From positions 1 through 49,805 of the forward strand of contig JAGCPH010000043.1 of the NCBI GenBank assembly GCA_017645275.1: a stretch of 49,805 nucleotides of DNA, in the 5' to 3' direction. The number at the start of each line of letters is the position of its first letter. Within the stretch, counting starts at the first letter, position 1. Under the pieces are notes generated by a model that worked only from the letters and a program-made list of their open reading frames with translations, did not search any database and had not been told where the DNA came from. This document shows, piece after piece, positions 6,478 to 15,181 of the stretch. The stretch comes from Bacteroidales bacterium (GTDB lineage Bacteria; Bacteroidota; Bacteroidia; Bacteroidales; F082). The position numbers and the translations under genes were made by a program.

Positions 6478-9400
6478 TTATTTAACAATGATTTTCTGAA
6501 TCCTAATTTCTTCACCGATCATCCGCAAAATATAAACGCCTGATTGATATGGTTTTTCAAAACTATCCACACCATTAACGTGTCGTGTAATGATCAAACG
6601 CCCCGTAACATCAAAGATTTGAAGCTCGCCTTCTCCGTCGACCACTATTTCATTGCCATTTTGATATGCGAAAATCTCGTCGTTGGAAGCGATGCAGGCA
6701 TCATCTCTACGGAATTTCACGATAAAACGGTTTTCCTTGTCCTTCAATGAAGCTATAAACGAATACTCATCGTCAAGGAGCAAGTCGATATCATATCCTG
6801 TGAGATTGTCGATAAGATGCAAATATCTGAAATCGCCGGTCGGTTTAACCTTCAGGGTGTATTTGCCTGTCGTGGCAGCACGGAAGTTGAGGTTAAACAT
6901 CTGGACATTTTCATCGATATTGGCGATGGCGAAATCTTCTCCATTTTGCTGGACGTATAGCATCTGGATATCCTCGTTGCGATGTTCAATCTTGTTCAAT
7001 CCGTGGCCTTTCTTAAACACGGCGTATGCCACGTCCTCGTAATTGCTGTTAGACACGGCAAACATGATGTTGTCGTCAAAATCCCTCTTTGCCCCTGTCG
7101 CAGTGGTCTTGGTAATTATCAGATCTTCATCTGTGACAGTATTCAAAGCCTGGACCAAAATAGCCTCACATGGAGCTATTGGTGTTGTTTCGTCAATTCC
7201 AGGTACAAATCCGCCGGCAGATGTTATGGTGTAGAAGCCCTCTTCGAGATATGTGTTAGGTATTGCTGCGCCATCACCTTTATATATATTATGCGGATAA
7301 GGGTTTCCGATAAGGTGGAAGCCTTTGGTTGTCGACGAGGTGTAAGTCAACGGATAAGTCACATCGGTTGCGTTCAAATCACCATTAAACGCTATCGTTT
7401 GGCTGTCGCCTTTACGATAAATGTAGCCGTGGCCATTGTCAAACGATGAGAAAACATTACTGTTGTAGTTGCAGTTTTCCCATGTAAGGTTGGTCTCGTT
7501 GAGCCGATAAACATTATAATCGGAGCTTCTCAGATTCGTCACATCAGCAAAAGCCACGTTATTGACAGGTGTTGAGATGGCATGCCAGCCGCTTTTCGAC
7601 GGAGTCGTAGTCCATGCGGTGATGTTCTTTTCGACAGTTGCATCGATGTTTGCGGTGCTGTTGACAAGCTGACCCATGCCGTTTGTGCCGTCTTTGATGA
7701 GTATTGTGGCATCCGAAGCTTGTGTAATTATTTCAATAACAGTGAGTGTCACACCAGAATTGATGGTAAGTGTCTTGCTCTCGCCCATCGTCAGTGATTG
7801 GATTGTGGTGTTTTCACTAATTGTTGCAGGAATGAAGTTAGCCTGATATGTCATATCTTCTGTCACAGTCACTTCGCAGGAAGCATCGGTTGAGACAACG
7901 GTATTTGTGTTGTTTTCGGTCCAGTTTGTGAAGAAGTAACCGTCGTTAGGAACTGCTGTCAATGAAGCGGTTTCACCGTAATTAAATGTGGTTACGGTTA
8001 TTGGGGTGCCGCTGCCAGTTGAATATGTCACCGACATGGCGTGGATTCTGCGATTGCCTTTAGTTCCACCAATTGTAAATGTCACCGATGAGCTATTACC
8101 AGTCCATGTATTTGTGTTAAAAGTACCCGTATTAGTGGTAATTGTATTGCTATCCTCTCCTGATCCGAACGTTAAAACTATTGAAGTGATTGTTGCATTT
8201 GAACCAGTTTTACGACTGACAACAAAATTATTACCGCCATAGCATCTAATAGCTTCACCTCCATCGTAATACTTCGGCGCATTGCTACTGTTAGTGCCTT
8301 GATTGAACGTAATACCTATATTTTCATCCAAATCAGCGTTGCTTACCACAGCTCCATTCTCGTAACCTTGAGCCGAGAAATCAATTGATTTAGTTACACT
8401 TGACGGTGGAATCTCTCCGATATAGGCTATTCCGCCATAAGAAGGATTAGCTATAGTAGCGATCTCGAATGACTGAAGCTGGAAATTGGCGACGTATGTG
8501 CCGGCTGCATCCACCGTGAAACTGTAAGTAGGATTCTTTGTCACCTCAGCGTTGTCTTTTGTCCAATTCACGAAAGTATAACCGATGTTAGGCGTTGCTG
8601 TCAGTGTGGCTATTGCACCAGCAGGAGCAGTAACTTGTTGCTCAGGACCGCCCGCATCTGAATAAGTGACTGATATGCCTTTGAGTCGGCGATTGCCCGA
8701 CGTGCCGCCGATTGTGAATGTCACCGAAGTGGCGTCACCCGTCCATGTTTTATTACTGAATGAGCCGACATCGGTGGTAATTGTGTTGCTGCCGTCGCTT
8801 GAGCCATAGGTCAACACGATGTTAGTAATACTACCCAAAGCGGTGCTGACAGTAAAATTATTGCCGCCGTAGCATCTGATAGCCGAGCCATTAGTATAAT
8901 ATGTTGGCGCGTTGTTGTTTGTGCCTTTGTTGAATGTAACACCGACATTTGAATCCAATGTGGCGCTGCTAATAGCTGTCGCATCTGAATATCCCTGAGC
9001 TGAGAAGTCGATAGAAGCACTTTCATTGAAATCGTATGTCACGCTAACCGAGCCGCCAACAGCAGGATCTGCCGAAGCGATAATCTGATAGCTGCTCGAC
9101 CAGTTCGGATCCCAAATCATATCGGCATAATTTGGGCTGTCAACAAAAGGATTGCGGTTGTGCTGAATACCATAGACGGCGTTGTTTCGGGCTATTTCTT
9201 TCTCTGAAACAGGGTCATTATGATGCCATTTGAGCAACATCTCAATAGCCCATTGCTTAATGTTCGACTTATCGGTCATTGACTGATCAGATTTCCAATT
9301 ATCGTCTTGTCCGTAATAACGCACGCTCACATACATCAAGGCACGGGCGATATCGCCTTTATACTCGTCAATTGGTTCAAATACAGTTCCAGAATAACCT

Positions 9401-9888
9401 AAAGATGTCTTGCAACTACCAAGTTTACTTCCATTATGTGACGTCCAAGTGGCATTATTAACCTCGCCAAAAGCATAATTACCACGTTGCTGGTTTACAT
9501 ATCCGTCCGTAGGATATATATGATGAAGGTCTGTCTGCTCTGTAGCGTCGCTGTTTGTCCACGACTGCGCCCATAGATGCTCACGATTATAGCAGTCACC
9601 TTCACCTTGATAACTACCACATTGGTTTGTACTGTATGTGAAATTAAAATCGGAATAGATATCCCAAATATAATTCGTTCCGGTCTGTAAGTCAGTGGTC
9701 TGATATGCGTTCCATATACCTGGTGTATATGACACATGCTCATCATTCTTAATTATGTTGTGTAGAGCTGCTCTTAAGTCATTGCCGGTAAGGCCATTTG
9801 CACTATCGTAATACCCCGACGGTGCCTGAGCCTTTAAAGTGGCAGCAACGTCGAACAGAAGAAGTAAAAAAATGTATAGTCGCTTCAT
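6478..9888 (-). CDS. T9SS-exported endonuclease I with repeat domains
   Basis: A 1136-residue secreted nuclease. Residues 1-20 are a Sec signal peptide. Residues about 25-265 are an endonuclease I domain with NREHLWAQSW (101-110) and LHHIYPTDGYVNQQRGN (121-137), the histidine-metal active-site region that cuts DNA or RNA non-specifically. Then come two copies of a ~120-residue beta domain (292-409 and 501-622), each followed by an InlB-type repeat (NWTKDNAEVTKNPTYSFTV near 441-459). The last ~75 residues (LQIFDVTGRLII and GVYILRMI) are a T9SS type A sorting domain. The protein should be displayed or released outside the cell, probably to harvest nucleic acid phosphate or nucleotides. A -7 box lies at 9926-9933. 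Confidence 0.9.
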   Translation of the reverse strand: MKRLYIFLLLLFDVAATLKAQAPSGYYDSANGLTGNDLRAALHNIIKNDEHVSYTPGIWNAYQTTDLQTGTNYIWDIYSDFNFTYSTNQCGSYQGEGDCYNREHLWAQSWTNSDATEQTDLHHIYPTDGYVNQQRGNYAFGEVNNATWTSHNGSKLGSCKTSLGYSGTVFEPIDEYKGDIARALMYVSVRYYGQDDNWKSDQSMTDKSNIKQWAIEMLLKWHHNDPVSEKEIARNNAVYGIQHNRNPFVDSPNYADMIWDPNWSSSYQIIASADPAVGGSVSVTYDFNESASIDFSAQGYSDATAISSATLDSNVGVTFNKGTNNNAPTYYTNGSAIRCYGGNNFTVSTALGSITNIVLTYGSSDGSNTITTDVGSFSNKTWTGDATSVTFTIGGTSGNRRLKGISVTYSDAGGPEQQVTAPAGAIATLTATPNIGYTFVNWTKDNAEVTKNPTYSFTVDAAGTYVANFQLQSFEIATIANPSYGGIAYIGEIPPSSVTKSIDFSAQGYENGAVVSNADLDENIGITFNQGTNSSNAPKYYDGGEAIRCYGGNNFVVSRKTGSNATITSIVLTFGSGEDSNTITTNTGTFNTNTWTGNSSSVTFTIGGTKGNRRIHAMSVTYSTGSGTPITVTTFNYGETASLTAVPNDGYFFTNWTENNTNTVVSTDASCEVTVTEDMTYQANFIPATISENTTIQSLTMGESKTLTINSGVTLTVIEIITQASDATILIKDGTNGMGQLVNSTANIDATVEKNITAWTTTPSKSGWHAISTPVNNVAFADVTNLRSSDYNVYRLNETNLTWENCNYNSNVFSSFDNGHGYIYRKGDSQTIAFNGDLNATDVTYPLTYTSSTTKGFHLIGNPYPHNIYKGDGAAIPNTYLEEGFYTITSAGGFVPGIDETTPIAPCEAILVQALNTVTDEDLIITKTTATGAKRDFDDNIMFAVSNSNYEDVAYAVFKKGHGLNKIEHRNEDIQMLYVQQNGEDFAIANIDENVQMFNLNFRAATTGKYTLKVKPTGDFRYLHLIDNLTGYDIDLLLDDEYSFIASLKDKENRFIVKFRRDDACIASNDEIFAYQNGNEIVVDGEGELQIFDVTGRLIITRHVNGVDSFEKPYQSGVYILRMIGEEIRIQKIIVK
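8023..9015 (-). repeat. Internal domain duplication in the endonuclease gene
   Basis: Residues 292-409 (8662-9015) and 501-622 (8023-8388) are copies of one domain. They share IDFSAQGY, AIRCYGGNNF, SNTITT, TWTG and VTFTIGGT-GNRR blocks in the same order, with the InlB-like segment between them. Codons differ at many identical residues, so the duplication is old rather than a recent slippage. Confidence 0.9.
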
Positions 9889-9925
9889 CTATTATTTGAG
9901 ATTTAATGTATAAAAATAGAAACTA

Positions 9926-9933
9926 CAAAATTA
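9926..9933 (-). promoter_or_regulatory. -7 box for the endonuclease operon
   Basis: On the minus strand this reads TAATTTTG, matching TAnnTTTG, 37 bases upstream of the endonuclease start codon. No TTTG -33 box was recognised at the expected distance. Confidence 0.6.
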
Positions 9934-9965
9934 AGATATTTTTTTGAATTAAAATGAATTTTTAT

Positions 9966-10035
9966 GAGATTTCTCGACTCCACTTCGTTTCGCTCGAAAT
10001 GACAAGGGGGATATTATTCTTTTCACTCGAACTGA
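9966..10035. repeat. Intergenic CTCGAA-type imperfect repeat
   Basis: In the 259-base spacer between divergent genes, TTTCGCTCGAAATGA (9989-10003) recurs as TTTCACTCGAACTGA (10020-10034) with two changes. The first copy can also pair with ATTTCTCGA at 9969-9977. This looks like a small dispersed intergenic element rather than a gene. The rest of the spacer is AT-rich, with promoters at both ends. Confidence 0.45.
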
Positions 10036-10063
10036 AAAAAATTTAAAAATTTTTCATTTTTTT

Positions 10064-10094
10064 CTTGCTATGTAAAAAAATTGTTGTATTTTTG
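10064..10094 (+). promoter_or_regulatory. Promoter of the ABC transporter-GntR operon
   Basis: TATTTTTG at 10087-10094 is a full -7 box. CTTG at 10064-10067, 19 bases earlier, is an acceptable -33 box. The start codon is 53 bases downstream of the -7 box, leaving a leader of about 45 bases where the GntR protein could bind. Confidence 0.72.
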
Positions 10095-10147
10095 CAGTGT
10101 ATTAGATGACTAGTACAGCATAAAATTAACAACAAATATTACATAAC

Positions 10148-10972
10148 ATGATTAAAATCAATAACTTAGATTTTGCGTACAAAAACACGCAAGTCTTCAG
10201 AAGAATCAGCCTCGAGTTCGAAAAGGGCAATATCTACGGACTCTTGGGCGAGAACGGCGTTGGCAAGACCACCTTATTAAAATTAATATGCGGTCTGCAG
10301 CAGCCACAATACGGCGAGATCACCGTCGACGGATTCACGCCATCGATGCGTCAGCCGGAATTCCTCCAAAACGTGTATTTCCTGCCTGAGGAAGTGATCA
10401 CCGAGGACACCACACCTGAGAAGTTCATCCAGAAAACAGGCGTCTTCTACCCTCGTTACGATTTCGACCTTTTCAATAAGCTGATGAAAGAGCTTGAAGT
10501 CGATTTAGCAAAGAAATTCAACGAGTTGTCGCACGGCCAGAAGAAAAAAGCCCTCCTCGCCTGCGCCATGTCGCTAAAGACCGACTATCTGTTCCTCGAC
10601 GAGCCGACCAACGGCCTCGACATCCCTTCGAAAGCCTTGTTCCGCAAGGTGATTTCACAATATTGCAGCGACGAGACCACCGTCATCATCTCGACACACC
10701 AGGTGAAGGACGTGGAGAACCTCATCGACCCTATCGTCATCCTCGACCGCGACGACGTGCTGCTCAACGCCAGCTTCTCGAAGATTACTGAAAAGATTTT
10801 CTTCGAATACGGTCCAGAGAGACTCGACAACGCCTTCTACACCGAGATGCTGCCGGGCGGCTACATCAATGTGATGCGCAACGTGAACAACGAAGAGAGC
10901 AACGTCAACATCGAGGCTCTGTTCAATGCGGTAATGAAGAATAAAGAACAAATCAAAAACTTAATGAAATGA
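10148..10972 (+). CDS. ABC transporter ATP-binding protein
   Basis: A 274-residue ABC ATPase that powers the membrane subunit encoded next. All motifs are intact: Walker A GENGVGKTT (34-42), signature LSHGQ (127-131, with H where most have G), Walker B YLFLDEP (147-153) followed by TNGLD, and the switch histidine in IISTHQ. About 75 residues beyond the ATPase core form a C-terminal extension common in YtrB/BcrA-type exporters. It heads a three-gene operon with a permease and a YtrA-type GntR regulator, a set usually linked to export of, or response to, cell-envelope-active compounds. The start at 10148 is the first ATG after the promoter. The substrate is unknown. Confidence 0.9.
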   Translation: MIKINNLDFAYKNTQVFRRISLEFEKGNIYGLLGENGVGKTTLLKLICGLQQPQYGEITVDGFTPSMRQPEFLQNVYFLPEEVITEDTTPEKFIQKTGVFYPRYDFDLFNKLMKELEVDLAKKFNELSHGQKKKALLACAMSLKTDYLFLDEPTNGLDIPSKALFRKVISQYCSDETTVIISTHQVKDVENLIDPIVILDRDDVLLNASFSKITEKIFFEYGPERLDNAFYTEMLPGGYINVMRNVNNEESNVNIEALFNAVMKNKEQIKNLMK

Positions 10973-11817
10973 ACAACACATTAGATTTCAACAGATTAGT
11001 AAAGGTCATCAAACATGATGGCGCCAGTTTCGCACAGAATCTCGGCTTGGCTCTTATAATTTTATGGTCAATTCCGTTGGTAATTTGGCTCTTCAGCAGC
11101 CTGACACCAGGTCATGACCATATCGACCCATACTCACGTATCAGCATCATCAGCACGCTGGGCACAATCCTTTTAATCATGGCACCGGCAAGACTTTACA
11201 AGTATTGCAACGACAGCCGTCAAGGCATAGGATACGCCATGATGCCGGCATCATCGCTCGAAAAATTCATCAGCATGGTGTTTTACTGCGTCATAGTCGC
11301 ACCTATTATATATTTGGCTGGTGCACTTGCCATCGACTCGGTTTTGTCGGTTCTTGGCGGACCATACGAAGGTTTCGCAATTGCCGATTATTTCGACAAT
11401 CTGTCACAGTTAAGAGACGCGTTGAGACATAAAGCTATGATGGGTGATGAAGATTGTGCATTACTCCTGAATTGCATGTCACCGACAGTTATGATCATTT
11501 CACGACTCTTGAGCATTTTAGCCTTGTCATCGATTTTCATGTTCGGCAATATGGTATTCAAAAAGCATAAAACCGGTAAAATGATTGGTATTCTGATCCT
11601 TTTATTCATCATTTTCATGATTATAATGGTCAATTACGTTGCAAATCATGAAGAACAGATTGCTCACTGGTTCGGATATATGAACGAGGAAAATGCCGCA
11701 TACATCATCACACGTATGATTGGCACCATGATAAATGCATCACTCATTTTCTCAGCCGTTGTTTCAGTTGTGATGCTGTGGCTCACTTATTACAAAATTA
11801 AGACTCAAAAGTATTGA
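10969..11817 (+). CDS. ABC transporter permease subunit
   Basis: A 282-residue membrane protein overlapping the ATPase gene by four bases (ATGA), the usual sign of coupled translation. About six hydrophobic segments are visible: residues near 25-45, 58-72, 100-125, 175-195, 206-226 and 255-275. The pair of a soluble ATPase and one six-helix permease fits an ABC-2-like exporter. Sequence alone gives no substrate. A neighbouring GntR gene follows, overlapping by region, so the three genes are one unit. Confidence 0.8.
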   Translation: MNNTLDFNRLVKVIKHDGASFAQNLGLALIILWSIPLVIWLFSSLTPGHDHIDPYSRISIISTLGTILLIMAPARLYKYCNDSRQGIGYAMMPASSLEKFISMVFYCVIVAPIIYLAGALAIDSVLSVLGGPYEGFAIADYFDNLSQLRDALRHKAMMGDEDCALLLNCMSPTVMIISRLLSILALSSIFMFGNMVFKKHKTGKMIGILILLFIIFMIIMVNYVANHEEQIAHWFGYMNEENAAYIITRMIGTMINASLIFSAVVSVVMLWLTYYKIKTQKY

Positions 11818-11819
11818 TT

Positions 11820-12176
11820 ATGATGGATTTTAATAAAAATAAGCCGATATATCTGCAGATTTGCGACCACATCTACGAGCGCATTCTGAGCGGCGAGTTC
11901 CGAAGCGGCGAGAGGCTGATGTCGGTACGCGAGCTTGGAATCGAGCTAGGGGTGAACCCTAACACGGTGATGAGATCGTTCGAACGCCTGCAGAACAAGG
12001 GCATCATCGCTACAAAGCGTGGCATCGGCTTTTACGTTTGCGAGAACGCCCGCGAGATGATTCTCGAAGAGCAGAAAAAGGAGTTTATTGAGAATGACAT
12101 TCCTGAGTTCTTTAAGAAAATGGAACTTTATGGAATTACTTTCGACGAATTAGTACGATTCAAACCGGTGCCCTAA
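11820..12176 (+). CDS. GntR-family regulator, YtrA type
   Basis: A 118-residue regulator made of one winged helix-turn-helix (about residues 8-75, with SVRELGIELGVNPNTVMRSF as recognition helix region) and a short C-terminal helix pair. This is the compact YtrA subfamily, which binds operators near its own ABC exporter operon. The open frame extends to a TTG at 11814 overlapping the permease stop; the ATGs at 11820 and 11823 are likelier starts. The gene is last in its operon rather than first. Its final codons (part of Pro, Val, Pro) and its TAA stop (12174-12176) lie inside the 122-bp repeat copy 2, so the natural C-terminus has been replaced by the insertion. Confidence 0.88.
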   Translation: MMDFNKNKPIYLQICDHIYERILSGEFRSGERLMSVRELGIELGVNPNTVMRSFERLQNKGIIATKRGIGFYVCENAREMILEEQKKEFIENDIPEFFKKMELYGITFDELVRFKPVP

Positions 12177-12287
12177 AGGGCAGAAATCTCACAAAATCTT
12201 TTAAAAAATCAAACAAAATGTTCTACGTAGAAAATTTTGAAAGATTTTAAAATAGATTTTGTGGGATTTCTCGCCGTAGGCGACCCA
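12166..12287. repeat. 122-bp near-palindromic intergenic repeat, copy 2
   Basis: It has the same length as, and is 92% identical to, bases 1366-1487. The centre TTCTACGTAGAA (12221-12232) is a perfect palindrome here. Arms 12184-12199 and 12254-12269 pair at 16 of 16 positions, counting one G-T. Relative to copy 1, one T-A pair has become C-G by changes on both arms. Terminal hairpins are GCCCTAAAGGGC (12170-12181) and TCGCC-GTA-GGCGA (12271-12283). It overlaps the end of the GntR gene and ends eight bases before the -7 box of the M16 peptidase gene. Confidence 0.92.
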
Positions 12288-12295
12288 AAAAACAC

Positions 12296-12303
12296 TAAAT
12301 TTG
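12296..12303 (+). promoter_or_regulatory. -7 box for the M16 peptidase gene
   Basis: TAAATTTG followed by C matches TAnnTTTG, 22 bases before the start codon at 12326. Its -33 region would fall inside the 122-bp repeat, which has no TTTG there, so the insertion may have replaced the upstream promoter half. Confidence 0.75.
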
Positions 12304-12325
12304 CATCAAATTAATTTATAATAAA

Positions 12326-15181
12326 ATGAAAAAACTATTATTATCATTAGTCATTTTATTGAGCGTCAATGCATTACACGCTCAATTAAAAGTCAAGACC
12401 ACTTATCTTGACAACGGATTAAAGGTGGTGATGTGCGAAGACCACAGCACTCCTAAGGCTTACGGCGCGGTTTATGTGCACGCCGGCAGCAAAAACGACC
12501 CTGTCGATGCCACCGGTATGGCCCACTATTTCGAGCATATCATGTTCAAGGGCACCGACAAGATTGGAACCATAAACTGGGAAGCCGAGAAGGTGTATCT
12601 AGACAGCATCGACATAATGTACGACAAGCTGCATGAGACAACCGATGTCGAGGCACGCGCAGCTATCCAACAGAAAATCAACGATTTATCAATCGCATCT
12701 ACCGACTACGCCATCCCTAACGAAGTCGATGTCATATTGACAAAGATGGGAGGCACTGGCTTGAATGCAGGTACAGCCTACGATCAGACTATGTATTTCA
12801 ACGCCTTCCCTGCCAACCAGATCGAGAAATGGATGGACGTGTATGCTGAGCGTTTCCGTTACCCGGTGTTCCGTCTCTTCCAGAGCGAGCTTGAGACCGT
12901 GTACGAAGAGAAAAACATGTACGGCGACGAGCCTATCAACGCGGCACAGGAATATATGTTCAAAGAGATCTTCGGCGAGCATCCTTACGGCCGTCCTATC
13001 ATCGGCTTGACAGAGCATCTGAAGAACCCTCAGACCAGCAAGATGCGTGAGTTCTTCAACACATATTACGTTGCCAACAACATGACGCTCATCCTCGTTG
13101 GTGACTTCAACATCGACGAGATCGAGCCTATGGTGGCTGAGAAATTCGGCACATGGCGCAGCGGCGAGATTCCTGCACAGCCGGAATACAAACTGCCTGA
13201 ATTCAAAGGCCAGACCATCCAGAATGTGCGACTGACCCCTGTCAAGATGGGTATCTTGGCATGGAGAGGCGTCAAAATCTCCGACCCTGACTATCTGCCG
13301 CTTTCGATAGCATGCAGCATCTTCAGCAACGGCGAGACAGGCATCATGGACAAAGAGATGATAGACGGTAATATCATGGCCGCCATGCTCATGCCACTCT
13401 CACTCGAAGACCACGGCGCCAACATCATCATCTACGTCCCGAATCTCATCGGTCAGTCACACGAGAAAGCCGAGAATATCGTTTTCGCATCTCTTGAGAA
13501 ACTCAAAAACGGTGAGTTCAGCGACGAGCTCTTTGAGGCTATCCGCGTCAACATGTTACAGGACCGTATGCGTGAGACCGAGAGCTTGGGCAGCCTGTCG
13601 AATCTCTTCCTCGAACTCGAGATGCGCGGCATGACTTATGACGAATATCTCGCTGAGACAGAACGCATCAAGAAGCTCACCAAGGAAGAAGTGGTGAAGA
13701 TGGCCAACAAATATTTCACCGAAGACTTCCTCGACATCCGCTCGAAGATGGGCTTCCCTGCAAAAGACAAGGTCGACAAGCCTAACTGGAAGGCGATCGA
13801 GGCCAAGAACACCGACGCCAAGTCAGATTTCGCAATGATGATCGAAGCGAAACAGGTTCCTGAAGTCAAACCGCAGGTCATCCAATTCGGCAAAGACGTA
13901 GAGATCACCAAGGCTAACGACTGCTTCACCTTGTTCTCGGCAAAAAACCCTTACAACGACATCTTCACTTTGGATGTTGAATACAACCATGGCACCATCG
14001 ACGACCCTGACCTCGGCAGAGCCATCAGCTATCAGGACTTACAGGCTTCACAATCAAGAAGTTTCGAAGAGCTGAGCCTCGCTTTCCAGAAGATAGGCGC
14101 CTCAGTGTATATGAGTGCGGTTTCATCGCATACAATCTTACACATCAGTGGCTTTGAGAAAGATTTAGACCAGATTTTAGCTCTTTGCGAAGAGAAATAT
14201 TTCACTCCAGCCAACGACGAGAGCAAGAAAGACATCTTGATCGATAACGAGAAGATGGAAGACAAGAGCATGAGAGAAGACGCTTCGACATGGGGTGAGG
14301 CCGTCTATGACTATGCATTATACGGCGACAATTCTTCCTATTTGAGAAAGACTCCTCTCAAGCAATGGAAGAAACGCACTGGCGACGAGCTCCTCAACGA
14401 GGTGAGCGAGGTGTTCAACTACGGCGGCAGCATCTATTTCGTTGGAAACAATGAAAATCAAGAGGTTATAAAAGCTTTGGCTAAACATGGATTCATCAAA
14501 GACGATGCAATAAAAGCCGAGAAGAAGTTCTTGACAGAAACTCAATTCACTGATAATCAGATATTTATGGCTTCAAATAAGAAGTTCCGTCAGAGCAACA
14601 TCTACATGCATGTGCCAAGTGCAACCCTCGACGAGCATCAAAAAGCCGTTGCTCAGGTGTTCAACAAATACTTCGGCACCGACATGTATTCAATTGTGTT
14701 CCAAGAGATTAGAGAGTTCCGCTCACTGGGTTACACAGCTTACGGCTACTTCAGCTACGATGCTAAAAACAGAAAGCCAGGCTACCTGTTCACATACCTC
14801 GGAACGCAGTCCGACAAGACTGTTGAAGGCATCACCACCTTGCGCGGCCTCATCACCGACATGCCGACACGCTTGGAGAAATTCAACGCCTCGAAAGACG
14901 CTTTGATTTTGTCGCGCGCCTCCAACTACGTGACATTCCGCAACATCCCGAGCACCGTAGGCTCATGGATTGAGCAGGGTTACAGTAACGACCCGAGAGT
15001 CGACATCACCAACATCATCAGAAAGACTGAATTTCAAGATGTTCAGGCATTTTATGAAGAATTCGTGAAGAACCGTCCGATTGTCATCATGATGTCGGGC
15101 AACGGCAAACAAATCGACATGAAGGCTCTTGAGCCGTTCGGGACAGTGAAGAAACTTAAAGAAAAGGATATCTTCAGATAG
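12326..15181 (+). CDS. Exported M16-family zinc peptidase (two-domain insulinase type)
   Basis: A 951-residue exported metalloprotease with signal peptide 1-19 (LSVNALHA-Q). The inverted zinc motif HYFEH is intact at residues 67-71, with E70 the catalytic base. ELETVYEEKN (about 188-197) fits the region of the third zinc ligand. It is a full-length protein of two M16 halves: an N-terminal active half (about 25-500) and a C-terminal inactive half (about 510-950) that completes the clamshell. M16 enzymes degrade unfolded peptides, here in the periplasm. It has its own -7 box and is a single-gene unit. The final eight bases overlap the end of convergent recN. Confidence 0.92.
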   Translation: MKKLLLSLVILLSVNALHAQLKVKTTYLDNGLKVVMCEDHSTPKAYGAVYVHAGSKNDPVDATGMAHYFEHIMFKGTDKIGTINWEAEKVYLDSIDIMYDKLHETTDVEARAAIQQKINDLSIASTDYAIPNEVDVILTKMGGTGLNAGTAYDQTMYFNAFPANQIEKWMDVYAERFRYPVFRLFQSELETVYEEKNMYGDEPINAAQEYMFKEIFGEHPYGRPIIGLTEHLKNPQTSKMREFFNTYYVANNMTLILVGDFNIDEIEPMVAEKFGTWRSGEIPAQPEYKLPEFKGQTIQNVRLTPVKMGILAWRGVKISDPDYLPLSIACSIFSNGETGIMDKEMIDGNIMAAMLMPLSLEDHGANIIIYVPNLIGQSHEKAENIVFASLEKLKNGEFSDELFEAIRVNMLQDRMRETESLGSLSNLFLELEMRGMTYDEYLAETERIKKLTKEEVVKMANKYFTEDFLDIRSKMGFPAKDKVDKPNWKAIEAKNTDAKSDFAMMIEAKQVPEVKPQVIQFGKDVEITKANDCFTLFSAKNPYNDIFTLDVEYNHGTIDDPDLGRAISYQDLQASQSRSFEELSLAFQKIGASVYMSAVSSHTILHISGFEKDLDQILALCEEKYFTPANDESKKDILIDNEKMEDKSMREDASTWGEAVYDYALYGDNSSYLRKTPLKQWKKRTGDELLNEVSEVFNYGGSIYFVGNNENQEVIKALAKHGFIKDDAIKAEKKFLTETQFTDNQIFMASNKKFRQSNIYMHVPSATLDEHQKAVAQVFNKYFGTDMYSIVFQEIREFRSLGYTAYGYFSYDAKNRKPGYLFTYLGTQSDKTVEGITTLRGLITDMPTRLEKFNASKDALILSRASNYVTFRNIPSTVGSWIEQGYSNDPRVDITNIIRKTEFQDVQAFYEEFVKNRPIVIMMSGNGKQIDMKALEPFGTVKKLKEKDIFR

